DNA of 64,000 bases from Actinostola sp. cb2023 (GCA_033675265.1 JAUJYZ010001394.1:36001-100000); one strand, 5' to 3'. Shown: positions 12,216 through 23,689, counted from the first letter of the stretch. A program made the numbers and translations. The notes: generated by a model from the sequence alone, not told the origin.

Positions 12216-13084
12216 AATTATCATTGTCGTTGGGTTGGGGGCGAGGGGGTGATAAAGACCTTTTGCGTGCGCCACAAAATACCATTATCAATGATTTTCA
12301 AAGCGTTAGTTTTTCAAAGTAAATTGGCACCGATTGTAGCTTCGAAAAAAGTCTTCATTTACATATTTACATATTGGTATTACCATCTGCGTGACGCGCG
12401 ATGATGGTACGAAAATACATGTAGGAACTCGCATAGCTGTCTACTATTGTATTATACTAGCCATTGATTTTGTATAAAGTCAAAGACTACAACATAAAGA
12501 CTACTTGTCTTGTGGTCAGCGGTATTATATTCCATAAGTTTGAATAAATGGCGAAAATTAACAAATTTGGGAAATTACTGTTTTGAATCCAACTGTCAAA
12601 TTTCACTTTTATATGTTTATCTATAACCGAAAATGTATGTTTAGGCAAACGCTTTATTAGAATTACCTTGTAATATATAATTTGCAAGCGACTTTCATTA
12701 AACTAACGTTTGTATGTCAAAAGGCATTTTGTCTCAAACGAGCAAATTTATGCAAATTAGCAGTAATCGAGACGGCCATAACTTCTCCAGTGTTAGAGAT
12801 CCAGTAAATATTTTTCCATGACTTAACAGAACTATCTTATTTTCAAAGACCGATTTTCAGGGGTTTGGGTACAGAGGACTTCGAACCCCATATCTCGACA
12901 CATTTTCTTAAGTTATGTATCAACCTTGTTTTGTGTGATAAATGTAAAGGAAATCCGAGCTTTGGCTAAAATTGAGTGGTCGATCCTTAGGCGGACAGCC
13001 TCTTAATACGAACCAAGACCTGCTTAATCATATTGATTGGATTAGAACTGTAGTAGTTATGCAAAAGTCGCTATTTTTGGGTTC

Positions 13085-13230
13085 TTATGTGCCCAGCGTC
13101 CCTTTGGCTCAGTGCTTACAGAGCACCTTGACTAGTAATCCAAGACCTTGCTCAAAACATGAGTTCCCAGTGGCTCAGTGGTTAGAACACCCAATGGCTA
13201 GTATCCAATATCTTGCTTGCTTGCTTGCTA
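13085..13230 (+). repeat. Tandem degenerate tRNA-like A-box segments
   Basis: TTGGCTCAGTGCTTACAGAG (13104) and GTGGCTCAGTGGTTAGAACA (13170) both resemble a tRNA D-arm/A-box, each followed by tgactagtaatcca or ggctagtatcca. No intact B-box follows. Probably two decayed heads of one tRNA-derived SINE. Confidence 0.4.
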
Positions 13231-13559
13231 TAGTTAATGAAGTCATTAATTAAATAATTGTTATATATATATATTTAGCAAACAACTATTCCTATTTTAT
13301 TCAAAGCTTTTTGTCTTGATTTTGATTGGCCAATATTTCATTTTCTATTATTTTTGAACCAATCATAATCGTAATAAAGTTGTAAGAGTACGGTTACATA
13401 TTTTAGCACAACCGTACTCAAATAATTAAATAAAAGAGTGTTGACCTCTACCGCCGATTGAAAACTAGGAAACGGTTATTGTAACCCGTTATTTTCATAC
13501 CGTGGTTCCATCTTTCCTTCATCTCCACGGTATTTATATAAATTATTTCTTTTGAGGTT

Positions 13560-13827
13560 TCAACTTGTTCATGATCGCATCCCGACCCAATCCAATGCCT
13601 GTACTGACGGCTCCCGACAGCGCAGCAGGCACGGCTTTCTTGAGGCTTTCTTGGCCAGATATTTGACCACCTTCTTTGTGAGACGACGGCGAAGCGCTCG
13701 CCTATAACTGGCTTTGGCTATTCGTCGCATTCTGTCACGGGCCAGGAACCCCCAAAACCCGCCACGTTGGTGGTTCGTCGTCGTCGTACTCTCACCATCT
13801 TCAGGCGTCACGGACATTCCTAAAGGT
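13560..13827 (-). pseudogene. Basic viral-structural-like protein fragment, copy 1
   Basis: The minus strand encodes PEDGESTTTTNHQRGGFWGF followed by a run of Arg/Lys-rich helical sequence (RRALRRRLTKK). It matches the C-terminal half of the protein at 45510-45800. Its 5' end is cut at 13827, where a different repeat begins. A frame change near 13640 splits the tail: in the next frame the sequence continues as AVPAALSGAVSTGIG. It is locally GC-richer than its surroundings. Basic, amphipathic proteins of this kind occur as core or minor capsid proteins in adenovirus-like and Polinton/adintovirus elements. That link is a guess from composition, not a recognised family match. Confidence 0.5.
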
Positions 13828-15258
13828 AATGTTTGGTGTGGGTATATGGGTACGATTTATTTTCTGAGATGCAGTGTATTTATCCAATAGTATTAAGATT
13901 CTTCATAAAAAAAGTTTGTCATAGAAAAAGCCCTAGGAATAACAAAGAAAACCGTGTCAAACTGAAATTAATACGCAATACTACTGAATACAGCAATTTT
14001 ATTTAAAGGGGCACTGTCACGACACGCGCATGCGCGAATCTTGGCTTCAATCTTGAAATCGTTCGCCAACGCTTTCAAGAGACCCGAGGGAAATTCAAAT
14101 TCAGTGTGTTAATATATCGAGTTATATCATTGTAATCCTTGCACTCTAGAAGATGATACTTATTCAGTACTTAGATTGATTGTTGTTTCGTATTTGTAGG
14201 TAGTTATTTTTGGTTTGAAGTCCAATTTTATACGCTTTTTATTTAATCGGCGAGAGCGATGGCGATGGCTTCTCATGGCGGCCGCCGGGATGTAGTGGTT
14301 GACAACGAATGTATTCAGGCGACAGGTTTATAAGTTTTGGTTTACTGGGAAGATAGAATACGGTTATACTACATATTCTGAGTTCGCTATACTTCTCTTT
14401 AACAGCTCTGGAGTACCAAAGGAGGTAGGAAAGTATTCCGAACGACAACAACAATGTTTGACAACGCGTTCATTGACTTATTCACTCGAATTATTATGTT
14501 CTCAAAAAGAACTCAGTTGCATACATCATATCAATGTATTCCTTCGAGTTCATATGCATGTACTGAAGCTATTGCAAACAACTGTCACATTGTATGAGTT
14601 TTTATTTCTGCGAGGTTTGGAAGTAGTGACACAACCGTGACGGCAAAGAGAACTCAGTGATTATACTTTTCACACGGGAATTATTTTGTGCAATTCTTTT
14701 TGCACTCTTTTGTACTCTTACAATTTAAGAAAACACGAGTACCTTATACAGTAGTGACATGTACATCTTCGTTAGTCTTTTTTGAAGCAAAGAAGTAATA
14801 TGGACTTGGTTTTTAGCGATGTGAAATGTGAATAACTTCATCTGAGACCTGAGTTGTCACCTCGGATTGTGTGCTATTTAATGCCGTTCCTTCACCAGAA
14901 GTCGCTATAATAAGTACTTATTTCATGAAATATTTAGGTCACACGCTGTAAAGGTTGTATATTCTGAATAACTTGGAAGCACTCTGCGAAAACTTGATCG
15001 TAAAACACTTTCAAAACACATTGAAATTTACTAGCGCGATTCTCTTCGTAAACACAGACGAGTTCGTTGACCTCTGCATATCATTAAAATCTCTGAATAT
15101 CATTAAAATTGACGCATGCGCGCGTCGTGACAGTGCCCCTTTAACCCGTGAAATATATATTACTGTAATTATGGGTTTGCACTTGCGTCAACAAAAAGCT
15201 AAAATCCCCAACCATTATGCCCTCAAAGAATTACGTGCACATTAATGTTATATTTCAC
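13828..15258. repeat. Dispersed repeat unit split by a TTAA element
   Basis: 13828-14006 plus 15145-15258 together match the uninterrupted 34272-34620 copy (taatgtttggtgtgggtata at the left, acccgtgaaatatatattac after the gap). The gap is exactly the 14007-15140 element. Its own class is unknown. Confidence 0.88.
14007..15140. mobile_element. 1.13-kb TTAA-flanked non-autonomous transposon
   Basis: TTAA at 14003-14006 and 15141-15144 flank inverted termini AGGGGCACTGTCACGACACG and, at the right, CGTCGTGACAGTGCCCCT. The empty site is preserved in the paralogous repeat at about 34438-34443 (tttatttaacccg), which confirms a TTAA duplication. No intact gene is inside. The GC-rich patch gatggcttctcatggcggcc (14260) may be a remnant of a promoter or first exon. 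Confidence 0.92.
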
Positions 15259-15502
15259 CCGGTTCGCTGCTTCTAAATGGGTAACATCCATTCGTTCTAA
15301 ATTTAGAAAAGTGGGTCCAACCCATGCCGAATTGTCAGCTCTGCCAGTTCACGAAACAATCGATGCTTTTCAGCCAATCAGGTTAAAGTATTTTCGCGGC
15401 TCACATTTTACATTTTAGCCGGGATATTTTTTTCTACTTTTAAAACTTACTAGCTTTCTTCTTACTTGTATAACAAATATAACTTTGCTATTTCCATTCA
15501 AA

Positions 15503-15667
15503 ATGGCTTCAAATTCACGATCCGGGCGCTACGAGCTACTCTCGGATGCAAAAAAAGAAGTTCTAATAAAGTATTTCGAAAAAGGCATGACAGAAACTGG
15601 AAGAAACTTCAACAGCTTAATCGAGCAAGCTTGCGAAGAAACTGGCCTTGGCAAGACCAAAATAAAG
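15503..15667 (+). CDS. First exon of a small element-encoded protein
   Basis: ATG at 15503 opens 55 codons ending at a GT donor (aag|gtggga), phase 0. The product is MASNSRSGRYELLSDAKKEV... with a charged helical region (EACEETGLGKTKIK-like end). It lies just inside the left TIR, a typical place for a transposon gene's first exon. The following exon was not found. No family is recognised; the end resembles the start of a DNA-binding helix but that is unproven. Confidence 0.5.
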
Positions 15668-16098
15668 GTGGGATATACAACTTACACTTATAACTATAAG
15701 AGAGCGATTAATCATTTAATAACTAACTTAACTTTTAAAATCATCAATTTCATTTGACTGTATAGAAGTGGATTGGAAATCATAAAGCTAAACGACTTAT
15801 TATTAGTACGTACAACACTGAAGAATAGGGAGAAGATTTATGCACAGTAGTATTTTAATCGAACTTGAACTGACAGTCGATATGAGGTACAATAATATAC
15901 TTATTTACCGTCATCAGTCGTAGAACGAACTTTGACGGCTTCTGCTCCATTAAATTACCTTGAACATATAAGTTTTACATGTACCGGTGAGATGGTACCG
16001 GTAGACTGGATGTGTAGACCGATCACGACCAGCTATTCGTTTGTTTATCAGATCTAGCACCATTATCACGGCGAACTTTCATCATCTCCTGTAGACGC

Positions 16099-16682
16099 CC
16101 GGCCATACCAATGGATAATTCCGATAATCGATGATAATCAATAACAATCGAAAATAATCGATACTAATCAATCGATTAATATTGGAAATCGATGAAAATC
16201 GATCACGTAAAAATGTGTGAGTATCGATTTTCATCGATTATCATCGATTTCTATTGATAATTATCGATTATCATCGATGCTTAGAAATCCTTGATATGTG
16301 GCTGGAGAGAAGACGCTATAACACAACATGTTTTATTGAAGACTTGTAAGTGCCTCTCGTACATAAATCATAATATTATAGCTCAACGTTAACTATAAAA
16401 CACTCAAGCGGAACAGATTTCACAGTGACCGGTGTCGAACGTACGCGATCTATTTACATCTGTAGATCACGTATCATATTCGCTGTGGTGAATTTTAGAA
16501 ATCGACGATAATCGATAATATTCGATAATAATCAATATAATCAAGGACACTTGGGTTGTGAGTATCGATTATTATGCATTACCGATATCAATCAATAATA
16601 ATCAAATGATTATTATCGATTAATATCGATGAATTCGATTACTAATTCCGATGATCGATTTTTATCGAGTGGTATGGCCGGG
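16099..16682. mobile_element. ATCGAT-rich MITE, copy A
   Basis: Termini CCCGGCCATACCA and its complement, flanked by tgtagac(g/a) on both sides (16091-16098 and 16683-16690), a 7-8 bp target duplication. The interior is dominated by ATCGAT/AATCGATAAT words on both strands. It is nested in the KDZ-like element. Confidence 0.85.
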
Positions 16683-16689
16683 TGTAGAC

Positions 16690-16960
16690 AATAATAATAA
16701 TAATAACCTTTATTAACGTGTCAAATTACCTAGCTTACACAAGTGTAAACTAATTGAGGACACCTATCTACCTAAAAAATCTACACCCATACCCAAACCC
16801 AAAGCCCCACCTAATTTCCCCAACCCCTCCCCCCTTATTTAAAAATCTATCTGGCGTAAAATATTAAAATTTAAAATGTATCCTAGCTAAAATGTATCCT
16901 AGCAATCTCGCCGAGTATTCACTGTTTAACATGTCGAACTTTCACTTTCTTTTCCGAGTG
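16690..16960. repeat. Possible LINE 3' tail
   Basis: An (AAT)n run followed by cctttattaacgtgtc and C-rich sequence. The layout resembles the 3' UTR and tail of a LINE on the minus strand, as at 8936-9100. No coding part remains. Confidence 0.3.
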
Positions 16961-17000
16961 TAAGTACAATGCAACCAAGGAGAAGTACATGTAATTATAT

Positions 17001-17430
17001 CAGGAGGGGTTAATGGTGTCTGTTCTGTGAAATAACTGTTCTACCAGTACTTTCCTGGGAAACCTAAGATGAGTTTCGCATTTGATTATTTGTATATTAT
17101 ATGGAACAATTATAGGTTCCTGTGAAAAATATATTCTATTAAAGTTAATAGAACTATTATCCCATAAAAATATGAAATATACAGAATATATATTAGGTTA
17201 TGTGCATAGGAAATATTTATGTACCTGGGAATAGTTTTATTTTATAAAAAGTACCTTATTTGAGCACCGTTTAATTTTTTTTGTGTTTGTTTTTTTGGTT
17301 AGGAAATATTGTCTCTCCTGGGAAAAAATGTTCTGATATTTTCTCTCCTGGGAATTTTTTTTCTGGGAAGTCTTCTGGCTGGGTGAATAGAACAGATGTT
17401 ATTGTCCCAGGGGACCACTAACCCCTCCTG
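17001..17430. mobile_element. MITE with CAGGAGGGGTTA ends
   Basis: CAGGAGGGGTTA at the left and TAACCCCTCCTG at the right, flanked by attatat on both sides (16994-17000 and 17431-17437). CAG-type ends with a 7-8 bp duplication suit a hAT-mobilised element. The interior repeats the word cctgggaa. Confidence 0.85.
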
Positions 17431-17526
17431 ATTATATCGGATTCATTATATCACTTTGATCGTCCATGTTGTCGTTCTCACCACCGCTGATACACAGGCA
17501 GCAGCCCACCAGTAAGGTTCAGTGTC

Positions 17527-17645
17527 GGTTCAGTGCGCATGCGATTTTATCCCGAATTAATCACCTTCTTTGTTATTAAAAAAAACCCACAAACGTAACA
17601 AAAGAAGGTGATTATTTCGGGATAAAATCGCATGCGCACTGAACC
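17527..17645. repeat. Hairpin MITE
   Basis: ggttcagtgcgcatgcgatt is mirrored exactly at the right end; the arms are about 55 bp around an A-rich loop. It contains the GCGCATGC palindrome twice. Confidence 0.88.
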
Positions 17646-17731
17646 TTATTCTCTGAACTGACTTATTAAGCTTAAGCTAAGTATAATTTCCTTTAGGGAC
17701 TAGGAACATATCAATGGTAAATAAAATAAAG

Positions 17732-18191
17732 CTAGCTTACCGTCCACAACTGAAGGATGTGAACAATATTCCTTGTTTTGTGAAGATTTTTGCTGCATTC
17801 GAGGCAGAAAAATTGTCTGGGGCCACAATCGTTGCAACGAACAGCTACAGTAGCTTCTGTTTGTTGGCAGTGCATGCAAATAGTACCAGGCAACAAACAT
17901 GATTCCTCAACAGCCACATTTACCAATAAGTCTCGCAGGCCACTCCACTTCTTTAATTCGTGTATCCTTCTCAGTTATTTCGTGAGAGCTTACTGTATCC
18001 TCCTGGGAAATTACCTGATCAACACGATCAGATAAGCTTACATCGGAAGCAGCTGAATTTGCTAGGTTGTTAGATGGATAACTACGAGCACTTCCCACGT
18101 TCAAATTTAGTGGTGTATTAATATTTCGACTACCTTTGCGATCAATAAACTTTGTCTTAGCTTTGAGTGTTACTGGCTTGAATCGCTTCAT
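17732..18191 (-). pseudogene. KDZ transposase N-terminal part with cysteine cluster, frameshifted
   Basis: From ATG at 18191 the minus strand reads MKRFKPVTLKAKTKFIDRKG..., a basic N-terminus followed by Ser/Asp-rich linker. Near 17945 the frame breaks by one base. The second frame continues LLVNVAVEESCLLPGTICMHC...VRCNDCG...FFCLECSKNLH. The C-x2-C spacing of this cluster resembles the CxC zinc clusters that precede KDZ (Kyakuja-Dileera-Zisupton) transposase domains. The catalytic domain is not found downstream, so the gene is dead. A second possibility is another RING/B-box-like finger. Confidence 0.6.
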
Positions 18192-18412
18192 GGAGCTATA
18201 TAAAGAAAACGAAGAAAAAGCGATATCGATGAATTCAAAATGGCATCAAAGCAATGGCGGCTGAATGAGGCATTGTGAAAAACGCTTCCATGCCTCTGAT
18301 TGGCTGAAAAGCATCGATTGTTTCGTGAACTGGCAGAGCTGACAATTCGGCATGGGTTGGACCCACTTTTCTAAATTTAGAACGAATGGATGTTACCCAT
18401 TTAGAAGCATTT

Positions 18413-18930
18413 AGATATAATATCAATTATATTATTTACAATTTCAAAAGAGGGTTTTGGTAATAGCTACCCAGAATAACTAGAATGTATACAGATAAAC
18501 AAGCAATTACATACATGTAGTAACTACAATAATCATACACTAATCATTATCTTACATGTACGTACAACCTGTTCATTCATATGTTCATTTTTGTAAACTG
18601 ACAGCTACAATAACACATGATCGCCATGTTATGAAAGTGTCTGAAAAATATGTTGTATACCTTGATGCTAAGATCAGATCTTCAGTGGAAGTAAGTGACA
18701 AATATGTGTAGCACATAAAGTGAGCTTGAACACTTACGATGCTTTTACCCTTTGAACGATTCACCACTTCAATACACAACTGTGCTTACAATATACATGT
18801 ACAATGTACCCTATTGAATCATAATACATGTACGTACTAACAACTAGTGTTCAGGGGAATGCCCATGGCCCATTGAACCTACATAACTGTTAAAATAAGT
18901 TGCGTAGATTATTTTGTTGCTTATTTTTTC
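18413..18930. other. Non-coding stretch between two elements
   Basis: AT-rich; no exon recognised. It leads into a splice acceptor (tttttcag) at about 18932. Confidence 0.4.
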
Positions 18931-18932
18931 AG

Positions 18933-21150
18933 CAAGGAAAACTTATCATCAATCTCATTGATGATTTTCACAACATACATACAGTACACACACCTGCAGA
19001 CTTTAAGCTCTCCATTGCCACACACATGACAAGTAACTTGTTTGACATTCTAGACATACCAGCTGTACATTTACCAACAAACAGACAAAACATACACACT
19101 GCATAATGAAGAACACTAGTCACTAGTGATGGAAAAGAAAAAGTATGTCGTGGAGGAAGCGTACCAATGTACATACAAGAAATAATGAAGAATGCTATGA
19201 AAAACTTCCACACCAGCTACATGACAACACTACCTTCTAAATACCAAAGTCTAAAACCCAAGGATACCAGAAAACAAATATAAGAATTTAGGTAACACAA
19301 GATGACAAGTAAAATCTAAAACTTAAATGTTGTAAATATATTTGGCTGGAAATATAATAATGTCATGTGCAATTATTATAATAAGACAGTATTAATGCAT
19401 CTGCCAAACTGACGTGACATCATGTGCTGTAGGTAGAGTAATGCATATCATGACAACATTATTTTGAATGAATATTATTTGTATAAAAAAGTAAGGATGT
19501 CATGTCAGTTTGGCAGAAACAGGTGACTATAATTATAAGAATGTTGCATGCATTTTATAATAAGAATACTATTTTATATGTTTAGGCTCTACAATGGTAT
19601 TGATCATGCTGAAATATCAACTCTAATAACATGTCAACTTGTTGATGAGTATGAACATAACTTGAAAAGTTTACAAGACTACAATGAGGCCTATGCTCTC
19701 CTGCTAGATAAATCATGTCTTTCTTTAGGAAACTATCTAAAGTTATTTGTTGTTCCTGCCCCAGGAGACTGGCCTACTTGGTACTACATCAAAAAAATTA
19801 TCGCACAGCTTCCAGATACCTCGCCTGACTTCATTGCCATCATATCAAGAAATCCCCCATTAAAGTGTGCTGTTGCTCGGCCAGTTTTCCTATGTCCATA
19901 TTTGTGAATTGTACTTACCATATTTGGAAACCCTGTAAATATTTTTCGCTTAAAAGTACGATTTTTATCGAAAAATCCATCCAAACTTACAGCAAATCGA
20001 GTAAATGAATGTAAACATTGTCCTCCATTTTGTAACACGGCCAAAAAGACTGGGAAACCTAACACAGGGTGACCGGTAAACTCGTGCCCACTCCTCGTAG
20101 CTGGTCTACGTACAAAAACACAGATTTCTTGATATGTTATACCAGAACAAGGTCCTTTTCACGTCACCTTGAATGCCCAAGAGGACACTGCCATTGTATA
20201 TCATTTCCTACTTGCCAATTCATATGAAAAACTGTTTAACTCTCCACTACCGAAAAAAAACACATTTAGAATACAAATAACTTTAATGACACTACTATGT
20301 GGCTGGTTGATGATCAGGAAAAAAGTTATGGAAACTTTTAAATTATGCAAAGACATTGAATCTGTGTGTGTGCTACACATTTTGGATGAAGTAATTCCTT
20401 TGGTGTTTTTTCACTACTCTGTTATCTTCAGATCTGGTTCTCTACTCTGTAATGGTACGATTTTTTTAACTATTTATAATCAGGGAACGAAAACATTATA
20501 ATAAGGCAACACTTTCTATGCTTAAAGTGCCTATCACCTATATTTCTTTTATTTTTTAGAATAAAACTATAACTGATATGGACTAAGAATTTCGAAAAAG
20601 AAATGGATTTTGGCGCGTTCTTGTGTGTTTTATACTGAAGGCTTCAAAGGACAGAAAACTGTCAAATTTGGGATCCCTGTGCTTTTTGACCGAGTATGGT
20701 CAATTACCAACAGATCTAGTCTGTGACGTAGGAGGAGTGAGTTGTAATTCATACTGTAATGAGTGTATAAAAACTACTGTACTGTTGTTTATTGAGCATT
20801 TTGAGGCGAAAATACCGTATTATTGCTGTACGAATGTCCCTGATGCAAAGAGCAACATCTCAATGTCCAATCGATGAGAAAATCGTCCTTCAGAGAGAAA
20901 GAGAAGAAGACTTTGGGTCAACTTCGTTCTGACCAAACTCGCGGTTTTGTTCGAAGCCCCGATGACTTCGAAAGTGGATTTTTTTCCAGTCGCAAATCAT
21001 TAAAAAAGGATGTGGTTCCTCAATTCGCGCTACAATAAAGAAACAAGCCACCGAGTGTAGTACATGTAGCAGTGCCAGTACCCAGTAGCACAGCCACAAG
21101 TTCAAACTCAAAAGGAAAGAGAGAACACCGCCATGTGAGTAAAAGCTACT
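18933..21150 (+). pseudogene. Decayed multi-exon ORF of an unclassified repeat-borne gene
   Basis: Coding-like segments run in order on the plus strand. 18933-19105, after a cag acceptor, encodes LIINLIDDFHNIHTVHTPAD... . 19150-19250, in another frame, encodes VPMYIQEIMKNAMKNFHTSY. 19585-19880 encodes LYNGIDHAEISTLITCQLVD and PAPGDWPTWYYIKKIIAQLP. 20140-20500 encodes QGPFHVTLNAQEDTAIVYHF and DEVIPLVFFHYSVIFRSG. 20620-21150 encodes further segments including RSDQTRGFVRSPDDFESGFF. About 240 bp (19890-20130) are inserted in one exon. Several frameshifts and stops break it. The family is unknown; the style (long acidic/aromatic protein, repeat surroundings) suggests a multi-copy transposon protein. 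Confidence 0.6.
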
Positions 21151-21340
21151 CAGTCACTAAAGCTTAATACATAAGACATGATGTATTTACTAATGCCAAA
21201 CATTTACTGTCTTTACTTTCTTGTAGATTTGAAGGGATTGGTTAAAAGAAGACAGCCTGGTAGCTGAAACCGTCGTCGTGAGCCCACATCATCGCTGTGG
21301 TCGAAGACGAATTGAAACGTGCACTGTTGATGTTGTTGTA

Positions 21341-21736
21341 CCCGGCGTATGCAATCGATAAAATCGATGATAAGAAAAGCAATCGATAAATCGATATCAA
21401 TCGATAAATTTAGTTAATTGATATCGATTGGTATCGGTCAATCGATAACCAATTGATAGGTCACAGATTTAGTCCTCATCGATTGATATCGATTATCAAT
21501 TGGCATCGATTGTCAGCTACGGTGTTTGGTTTATACTGGCCGCGAATAATGTGAATTTATCGATTTTTCAATTGATAAAAGTTCAAGTTCAAGTTCACAA
21601 AAAAGCAAAAGGTCAAACATTTTCGGTTCATCGATTACTTATCGATTATCAATATCAATCGATTAATTTATATTGATTGTTATCGATTTATATCGATTTT
21701 AATCGATCATCGATGTTATCGATTGCATACGCCTGG
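21341..21736. mobile_element. ATCGAT-rich MITE, copy B
   Basis: Termini CCCGGCGTATGCAATCGATA and a matching right end, flanked by tgttgta at 21334-21340 and 21737-21743. It has the same build as copy A at 16099: a CCCGGC start, a 7-8 bp duplication, and ATCGATAA words throughout. Confidence 0.87.
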
Positions 21737-21749
21737 TGTTGTAGGAGAG

Positions 21750-22054
21750 CAAGATCTGTTGAACTTGTAAGTGTCTATAAATATCTATTGAACACGATTA
21801 TAACGTTTATTATACTCACTATTGTTACAGTTATTTTTATTTATTCTTTGTAAGACTATAAAGACGGGATATTTTTAGTTCCAAGATGCCTATCAGTCAA
21901 ACGCCAGTGTCTTGGCAGTGTATAATAATGAACAATAATATTCCCCGAAGTGGAGGTGTATAGTGGTGCATGATATATTACCGAGCCACGAGGTAAATAA
22001 TCACCACTACTCACCGACACATAGGGGGATAATTGTTTTAGTATTTACCAAATC

Positions 22055-22087
<33 letters not shown>

Positions 22088-22140
22088 AAATAGATATATA
22101 CATATGGGTTGCTTGGAGTAACAAACAAAATGTATTGTAA
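21750..22140. other. Non-coding stretch with a short hairpin
   Basis: 22042-22094 forms a hairpin (tttagtatttaccaaatcaa against ttgatttggtaaatactaaa-like right arm). The nearby ccgagccacgaggtaaa segment is typical of dispersed repeats. No exon seen. Confidence 0.45.
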
Positions 22141-22529
22141 ATGTTACATTGTAACTACTGATCTCAACAGACTACATTGGTGACATTTACAACACATTCC
22201 TAGAGGCTCAACAACAAAAACCCTATAGCAACCATTGAAGAACTTGAGACTATGATGCCTGCCCTGATCAGTAAATGTCATGCTGGAAAAGCAATCAAGA
22301 TGAGAAGCTATTGACTTACGGGAGAAAAGAAAAAGCATTGTTGTCGTAGATGTACCCCCTACTTCAGCAGGTAAAACACAATATACATGATTTTATATTT
22401 CATGATCAAAGTTTATAATTATTAAATAAAACACAACATCACATAAATGGGTATTGATAATTTAAAAAGTTAGATAAATGCAATGCTATGGTACTCTGAA
22501 TTACACCTGACTTATGTTTACATTTGTAC

Positions 22530-22684
22530 ATTTCAGGGTCTGAACAACAAACAACAAGGGATTGTGAAATTAATATACCATGTCACAAACAAATTAAAGC
22601 TCAACCAGGATGCAGAATTTGCAAAAATCCCATGAAAGGCCATAAAAATATAAAGGACTGCCCTAATAGCACCTTGAATGAATG
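22530..22684 (+). pseudogene. Zinc-knuckle coding fragment
   Basis: Open from about 22536 to the TGA at 22682; encodes CRICKNPMKGHKNIKDCP, a Cys-x2-Cys-x6-His-x5-Cys knuckle. An acceptor-like cag precedes it (22535-22537). Such knuckles end or begin many transposon proteins. It lies about 1.4 kb downstream of the decayed ORF at 18933-21150 on the same strand and may be its last exon. No complete gene survives. Confidence 0.5.
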
Positions 22685-22728
22685 AAACAATATGTGCATA
22701 TATAATACATGTTCTATTCATGAATGCA

Positions 22729-22925
22729 ATAGACCTCTTTAGCTTCGTATGTAAATTGCCCATTTCAGATCATGTGATGTAAACATGGTGTTCTCTGGAT
22801 AATTAGTCCTTTCAATATGAACGAATAAATTTCAGAAATATAAAGGAACACTTCTCCAGAGAATATCATATGTTTACATCACATGATCTGAAATGGCAAT
22901 TTGCATACAAGCTCAAGAGGTCTAT
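22729..22925. mobile_element. Palindromic MITE with AATAGACCTCTT ends
   Basis: Left aatagacctctt and right aagaggtctatt; inner arms ttcagatcatgtgatgtaaa and complement. The arms are about 75 bp. Inserted directly after the zinc-knuckle fragment. Confidence 0.88.
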
Positions 22926-23271
22926 TCCATTTCATCATCTTGAAAGCCCACAAAATGTTCCTCGATATCGTTAGGTCTAAATGTTGTCCTTTTGCATGAT
23001 AAGCACATACAGGGAGTGGAATCCTGTTTTTCCCCACACGGCCATGAACAAGTTGGGTCAATTATCTGATGCCACACTTCTCATAAACCTAAACAAAATC
23101 AAAACAATCAATCAAAATACACCCACTTACACATTTTGTACCACAGTGTATCTCTGGGATGAAACTACGAAGTTTGTAGTGACATTTATATGCATTTTAA
23201 GAACCCTTCATTGTAATGAGTATTACATTTATAAATGAAAGATGTACAAATTCAAGTTGTTGGGATATGAC

Positions 23272-23681
23272 AATTGGCCATTACAAAAAAGAGCAGAGGA
23301 CTGGGACCAAGTCCGTAAAACTAATTCAATAAGAAACTAGCAGAGCAGATCAAACTGACAGAGCAGATCAAACTTAGCTAATCTGGAAAGTTTGGTGAAC
23401 TTTGGCTTAATATTGACGACGATGCTAGAGGGCATCAAATATGTACATTTTCCCTTACAAACTCTGTATTTTTTTGCGTTGTCACCCAAACCATACATTC
23501 ACTGTAAAATTAAAAAAATTAAAAAGTTTCTAATTCCGACAGAATTTACTCAAATCACATCAAACTTTGCACATATGATAATTTCAACATGTTGTTTCAT
23601 GCCATAAACTTAATTTCGTAATTACATTAATTATAATAAACTCGTTCCCAGTCCCCTGCTCTTTTTTGTAATGGACAATTG
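23272..23681. mobile_element. MITE with CAATTGGCCATTACAAAAAA-type ends
   Basis: The left end caattggccattacaaaaaa plus gagcagaggactggga is mirrored by tcccagtcccctgctctttt and ttgtaatggacaattg at the right. The interior is AT-rich and non-coding. Confidence 0.88.
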
Positions 23682-23689
23682 AACATGTT

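Larger units (their letters stand above)
10001..12867. mobile_element. 2.9-kb DNA element with long imperfect terminal inverted repeats
   Basis: The ends CAAACCCCTGAAAATCGGTC (10001-10020) and its complement (to 12867) mark the termini. Further inverted matches follow inside: tagtctttatgttgcagtc at 10231 against gactacaacataaagacta at 12484, and 10320-10440 against 12350-12465, including accatctgcgtgacgcgcga. No transposase frame is visible; the interior holds microsatellite, a nested MITE and repeats shared with 41345-41690. It is probably a non-autonomous, internally rebuilt element. The left end abuts the LINE tail. Confidence 0.75.
15266..18412. mobile_element. KDZ-like DNA transposon, broken, with ~120-bp TIRs
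   Basis: The left end 15266-15385 and the right end 18285-18412 are long inverted repeats: ttctaaatgggtaacatcc at the left; ggatgttacccatttagaa at the right. Inside, a plus-strand small exon (15503) faces a minus-strand reading frame with a cysteine cluster of the kind associated with KDZ transposases (18191-17732). Most of the transposase core is missing, replaced or pushed apart by two MITEs and a stem-loop. The class assignment rests on the cysteine-cluster segment and is moderate. Confidence 0.6.
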
